Source: Candidatus Saccharibacteria bacterium UBA6039 (GTDB taxonomy: Bacteria; Patescibacteriota; Saccharimonadia; Saccharimonadales; Saccharimonadaceae). Taken from it: a DNA stretch of 34,740 bases. The stretch is taken from NCBI GenBank assembly GCA_002427805.1, contig DIZB01000018.1:1-34740 (forward strand), read 5' to 3'. A program made the position numbers and the translations under genes. The notes under the pieces are model-generated. The model made no database searches and was not told the DNA's origin. It saw only the letters and a list, made by a program, of their open reading frames with translations. Shown piece by piece: positions 31,930-34,740 of this stretch (its first letter is position 1; each line of letters opens with the position of its first letter).

Positions 31930-33476
31930 ATCAGATGCCGAAGCAGATCCGTGACTTTCTGCCCTTTTTTAAACGCCGTGGTGTGGCGCGTATTATCCTC
32001 ATGCAAATTGGCGTCGCAATCACCGTCGGAGCAGTGCTCTACCTTGCGAACATTTTCAGTCTTACGTCTCCAATCTTATGGGCGATTGTTGTTGTTGTGG
32101 GTATGCTTGGTATTTTTGCCGGCCTTTCACAGTTTAACCACGCGCTTAAGCCATCGCGTGACCTGCTTGCAGCTATTATTCATATCGCAGGTGAGCCTAC
32201 CAATACCACACCGCCAAACCCTAATGATGCTCACTATACTCACGGATTCAAAGAAGCTTTACAGGCTTTATATGAACTATCCGGCAGTGACAGTAAGGCA
32301 CCAGCTGTAGCGGGTGACGCCACTTCTGGTGTGCTAGCAGTAGCAGCCGACGATAGTGTTATCAAGGCCGCACTTGATGCGACGCTCTGTGGATTCGTTG
32401 CCCTCACTCACGACCGTAAGGTTGCGTACTACAACAAAGCCGCACCAATTCATCTAACTGCCGAGAATACTCCAGCATTGGCTGTTTTATGGACCGGTAG
32501 CGACACGCTTGATGCGTGGCTCGATACATGTGAGCAGCAGGCCGTCCATGCTGAACATATCTGGACACGCGTACCAGACCGTTTGCCCGAAGAAGATGGT
32601 CGCAGGCTTTTTGACGTCATTGCCTCCTATGATAAGGGCGCCGTCAATGAAGTCGTCCTGACATTTGTCGACCGTACAAGCGTCTACGAAGTAGGGGAAC
32701 AGGAGCTCGATTTCATTGCCTTTGCCGCCCATGAGCTGCGTGGACCAATTACGGTTATTCGTGGCTATCTTGATGTGCTTGAAGATGAACTTGACAGTGT
32801 GCTCGCCGAAGATCAGCATGAACTTTTCCGCCGCCTTACGGTATCTGCCAACCGTTTATCGGGCTATATTAATAACATTTTGAATACCTCACGCTACGAT
32901 CGTCGCCACCTAAAAGTTCACTTAGCTGAAGACAATTTATCTGACATTTACGATATGATTCGAGATGATATGCAGCTCCGCGCCAGTGCCCAAAATCGTT
33001 TGCTATCGGTTAGTTTCCCTGCCGATCTTCCCACCATTGCAGCCGACCGTGCTAGCATTAGCGAAGTAATGGGTAATCTCATCGATAACGCCATAAAATA
33101 TAGTAACGAGGGTGGTGCTATCAATGTGACTGCGGCCGTAAAAGGTGATTTTGTGGAGATCTCGGTTGAAGACCAGGGTATCGGTATGCCAGGTAACGTT
33201 GTGAGTAATTTATTCCAAAAGTTTTACCGCTCACACCGATCCCGCGAAACGGTTGCTGGAACTGGTATTGGCCTGTATATCAGCAAGGGAATTATCGAAT
33301 CTCATGGTGGTAGCATTGGCGTCCGTAGTGAAGAAGGCAAGGGTTCAACCTTCACCGCATCAATCCCAATTTATTCTACAGTTGCAGACAAACTGAAGTC
33401 GGGCAATAATAGTAATGAAGGCTTGATTGAAAACGGCAACGGCTGGATCAAAAATCATTCAATGTATAGGGGTTAA
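31920..33476 (+). CDS. sensor histidine kinase
   Basis: This 518-residue protein starts at ATG 31920 and overlaps the DUF3048 stop by 10 nt, so translation is coupled. Two membrane helices (about 23-44 and 52-72) are joined by a very short loop, leaving almost no external sensor. A PAS-like cytosolic region (about 140-255) follows, then HisKA with FAAHELRGPI (phospho-acceptor H271), N box GNLIDNAIKYS, G1 DQGIGMP, F region FQKFYRS and G2 GTGIGLYI. The minimal extracellular part suggests sensing in the membrane or cytosol, or through the DUF3048 partner. Confidence 0.95.
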   Translation: MAVDQMPKQIRDFLPFFKRRGVARIILMQIGVAITVGAVLYLANIFSLTSPILWAIVVVVGMLGIFAGLSQFNHALKPSRDLLAAIIHIAGEPTNTTPPNPNDAHYTHGFKEALQALYELSGSDSKAPAVAGDATSGVLAVAADDSVIKAALDATLCGFVALTHDRKVAYYNKAAPIHLTAENTPALAVLWTGSDTLDAWLDTCEQQAVHAEHIWTRVPDRLPEEDGRRLFDVIASYDKGAVNEVVLTFVDRTSVYEVGEQELDFIAFAAHELRGPITVIRGYLDVLEDELDSVLAEDQHELFRRLTVSANRLSGYINNILNTSRYDRRHLKVHLAEDNLSDIYDMIRDDMQLRASAQNRLLSVSFPADLPTIAADRASISEVMGNLIDNAIKYSNEGGAINVTAAVKGDFVEISVEDQGIGMPGNVVSNLFQKFYRSHRSRETVAGTGIGLYISKGIIESHGGSIGVRSEEGKGSTFTASIPIYSTVADKLKSGNNSNEGLIENGNGWIKNHSMYRG

Positions 33477-33480
33477 GTAA

Positions 33481-33873
33481 ATGCCAATCCAAACAGTTCT
33501 ATGTGTCGAAGACGATCGTTTTATCGGTGAGATGTATGTACGGAGCCTTAAAAAAGCCGGCTACACGGTTGATTGGGTGGTTGATGGCAACGATGGCCTT
33601 ATTACCGCTCGCAATAAGCCATACGATCTAATACTACTTGACGTCATGCTGCCTGAGCGACGCGGGACCGAGATATTGACAGCACTTCGCGGTGGGGCAG
33701 AGGATTTGATTCCAAACACTAGGGTAATTGTGCTAACAAACTTTGAGCAAGACGACGAGTCGCGCATGGAAATGCAAAAGCACGCCGATGCGTATCTCAT
33801 CAAGGCCGAAATTACACCAAAGAAGCTTATCGAAGTGATTCATCAGCTCGATGGGCTTGCGGCTAACACCTAG
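33481..33873 (+). CDS. single-domain response regulator (receiver only)
   Basis: This 130-residue CheY-like receiver has acidic pocket E10-D11-D12, phospho-acceptor D54 in LILLDVMLP, T86 in VLTNF and K108 in YLIKAE. No DNA-binding output domain follows; the frame ends at TAG 33873. It starts 4 nt after the kinase stop. It probably acts by protein-protein contact or in a phosphorelay. Confidence 0.94.
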   Translation: MPIQTVLCVEDDRFIGEMYVRSLKKAGYTVDWVVDGNDGLITARNKPYDLILLDVMLPERRGTEILTALRGGAEDLIPNTRVIVLTNFEQDDESRMEMQKHADAYLIKAEITPKKLIEVIHQLDGLAANT

Positions 33874-33891
33874 ACATCAGAGGTGTTATTT
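33864..33891 (+). terminator. terminator-like hairpin at the response regulator stop
   Basis: TAACACCT (33864-33871) and AGGTGTTA (33881-33888) form an 8-bp perfect stem followed by TTT. The left arm overlaps the last codons of the gene. It sits 30 nt before tRNA-Glu. Confidence 0.5.
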
Positions 33892-33921
33892 GGTAGAGTA
33901 GAGCGAGTTCACTCACAATTT

Positions 33922-33996
33922 GGTCCCATCGTCTAACGGTTAGGACGCCAGGTTCTCATCCTGGAAATCCGAGTTCGATTCTCGGTGGGATCACCA
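33922..33996 (+). tRNA. tRNA-Glu (anticodon CTC)
   Basis: The acceptor GGTCCCA pairs with TGGGATC. The anticodon stem CCAGG/CCTGG encloses TTCTCAT, anticodon CTC at 33955-33957, reading GAG. The T arm is CCGAG/CTCGG with TTCGATT. The 3' CCA is encoded at 33994-33996. It is a single gene on the plus strand. Confidence 0.94.
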
Positions 33997-34012
33997 AGAT
34001 TATTCAATACGC

Positions 34013-34045
34013 GTAAAAGCTTCCTTGTTGGAAGCTTTTACTGTT
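34013..34045. terminator. bidirectional 12-bp terminator hairpin
   Basis: GTAAAAGCTTCC (34013-34024), loop TTGTT and GGAAGCTTTTAC (34030-34041) form a perfect stem followed by TGTTT. It lies between tRNA-Glu and the convergent HxlR gene and contains the latter's stop codon, so it can serve both. Confidence 0.65.
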
Positions 34046-34421
34046 TATCGTACTTCGTTTGTGAATCGCTAATCTCACCGAAATGTCCGATTGACCACTT
34101 TTCCAACGCGGCAAGTGGTGACAACAAAGAGCTGCCACTATCGGTCAGTTTGTACTCAACACGAAGCGGCACTTCCGCATACACAATGCGAGTTAAAAGA
34201 CCATCGCGTTCGAGTGCGCGTAGTGTTTGGGTGAGCATTTTTTGTGAGATCCCTTCAACCTGGCGAAGTAGGTACGAGAAGCGTCGAGATTCACTCCCGA
34301 GGGCGCCGATAATAAGTACGGTCCACCTGTCGCCAATGCGGTCAAGTATTTTGCGTGTTGGACAGCCATCTCTGTAAGGGTTAAGTTCGATTTCTGCTAA
34401 TTTTAGAGGGCTAGTTACCAC
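34038..34421 (-). CDS. HxlR-family transcriptional regulator
   Basis: This 127-residue winged-helix protein has the family motif DGCPTRKILDRIGDRWT with the redox-capable C20, the recognition region RRFSYLLRQVEGISQKMLTQTLRALERDGLL, and the wing VPLRVEYKLTDSG. HxlR members (HxlR, YodB, CatR, QorR) are dimers, and several sense quinones, aldehydes or oxidants through this cysteine. The start is GTG 34421 with AAGG 6 nt upstream. It is divergent from an NAD(P)-binding gene, the usual neighbour type, with a palindrome between them. Confidence 0.92.
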   Translation of the reverse strand: MVTSPLKLAEIELNPYRDGCPTRKILDRIGDRWTVLIIGALGSESRRFSYLLRQVEGISQKMLTQTLRALERDGLLTRIVYAEVPLRVEYKLTDSGSSLLSPLAALEKWSIGHFGEISDSQTKYDKQ

Positions 34422-34450
34422 AAAGTGCCTTATTTCTATTAGTTACTTAG

Positions 34451-34473
34451 TATATTATAGTAACTATAATATA
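34451..34473. promoter_or_regulatory. 23-bp perfect palindrome, candidate HxlR operator
   Basis: Eleven-base arms, TATATTATAGT (34451-34461) and ACTATAATATA (34463-34473), flank one central A. The plus-strand TATAAT (34465-34470) and minus-strand TATAAT (34454-34459) lie within opposite arms, so a bound dimer would block both promoters. Confidence 0.7.
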
Positions 34474-34498
34474 ACAGATTTAAGAAAAGGGGAACCTT

Positions 34499-34740
34499 AT
34501 GACAAAAATTACAATTTTAGGCGGCACCGGCTATACAGGTGCCAACATCGTGAAGGAAGCTGCGAAACGCGGTCATCACGTGACATCATTTAGCCGAAAC
34601 GTGCCATCTGATCAAGTTGAAGGCGTGCAATACGAAACCGCCTCACTGACTAACGATACTGTTCGCCAAGCAGCAGTTGATAGCGCCGATGTCATTATTG
34701 CAGCCCTCGCACCCCGCGGTGAGCTTGAATCACAGCTTGC
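34499..34740 (+). CDS. NAD(P)-binding (NmrA/SDR-like) oxidoreductase, N-terminal part
   Basis: The gene is cut by the window end; 80 residues are visible. MTKITILGGTGYTGANIVKEA is a Rossmann nucleotide-binding start with GGTGYTG, followed by RGHHVTSFSRN and a strand-helix VDSADVIIAALAP. This matches atypical short-chain dehydrogenases of the NAD(P)H-binding/NmrA group, often quinone or flavin reductases. The Shine-Dalgarno AAAAGGGGA precedes ATG 34499 by 5 nt. It is divergent from, and probably controlled by, the HxlR regulator in response to electrophiles or oxidants (inference). Confidence 0.85.
   Translation, partial: MTKITILGGTGYTGANIVKEAAKRGHHVTSFSRNVPSDQVEGVQYETASLTNDTVRQAAVDSADVIIAALAPRGELESQL

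Noticed and set aside
1..34740. CRISPR array, insertion sequence, integrase or prophage
   Set aside because: No regularly spaced repeats, no transposase or integrase motifs and no long terminal repeats were seen. The tRNAs show no adjacent attachment-site duplication.

Overview
The window looks like a chromosomal segment of a Candidate Phyla Radiation bacterium, most likely Saccharibacteria (TM7) or a close relative. This is inferred from content. There is a complete F-type ATP synthase operon next to Gram-positive-like surface machinery: a sortase, a DUF3048 (YerB-like) protein, PEGA and DUF4367-type single-pass proteins, a large minor-pilin-like protein and an FN3 repeat protein. The standard code fits throughout. 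Genes are tightly packed, with almost no space between convergent genes. No insertion sequence, integrase, phage gene or CRISPR array is visible.

Layout: 1-1257 is the 3' end of an FN3 surface protein. 1260-1748 (-) is a small unknown protein. 1785-1876 holds a promoter plus terminator unit for a tiny RNA. 1894-5214 is a UvrD-type helicase fused to a RecB-type nuclease. 5218-5967 is a compact RNA-rich island: a strong promoter, about 300 nt of structured leader, a hairpin over the Shine-Dalgarno site, a 50-residue basic protein, strong hairpins, and two tandem tRNAs with unusual features. 5997-6950 is a tRNA-dihydrouridine synthase. 6975-13433 (-) is the ATP synthase operon (atpZ-like, B, E, F, H, A, G, D, C). 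Then come a small putative zinc protein, the minor-pilin-like protein (-), a glutaredoxin, an AAA+ ATPase, an ABC-F protein (-), an alpha/beta hydrolase, two divergent GT4 glycosyltransferases, smpB, xthA, a two-TM protein (-), a degenerate YjeF-C-like protein, tRNA-Leu (-), sortase, PEGA protein (-), DUF4367-type protein, gltX, a 72-residue protein (-), a DUF3048-histidine kinase-response regulator operon, tRNA-Glu, an HxlR regulator (-) and the start of an NAD(P)-binding protein.

Two genome-scale habits stand out. First, many monocistronic or operon-first genes have a sigma-70-like -10 hexamer only 6-11 nt before the start codon and no Shine-Dalgarno, which predicts leaderless or near-leaderless mRNAs. 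Genes inside the atp operon have good Shine-Dalgarno sites instead. Second, convergent neighbours end on top of each other: four pairs share one 4-nt palindromic stop (CTAG or TTAA).

Best candidates for something undescribed are the 5218-5967 RNA, small-protein and tRNA island, the tRNA with anticodon AUU inside it, the 55-nt RNA unit at 1785-1876, the shared palindromic stops, and the HxlR divergon with a 23-bp perfect palindrome over both promoters.
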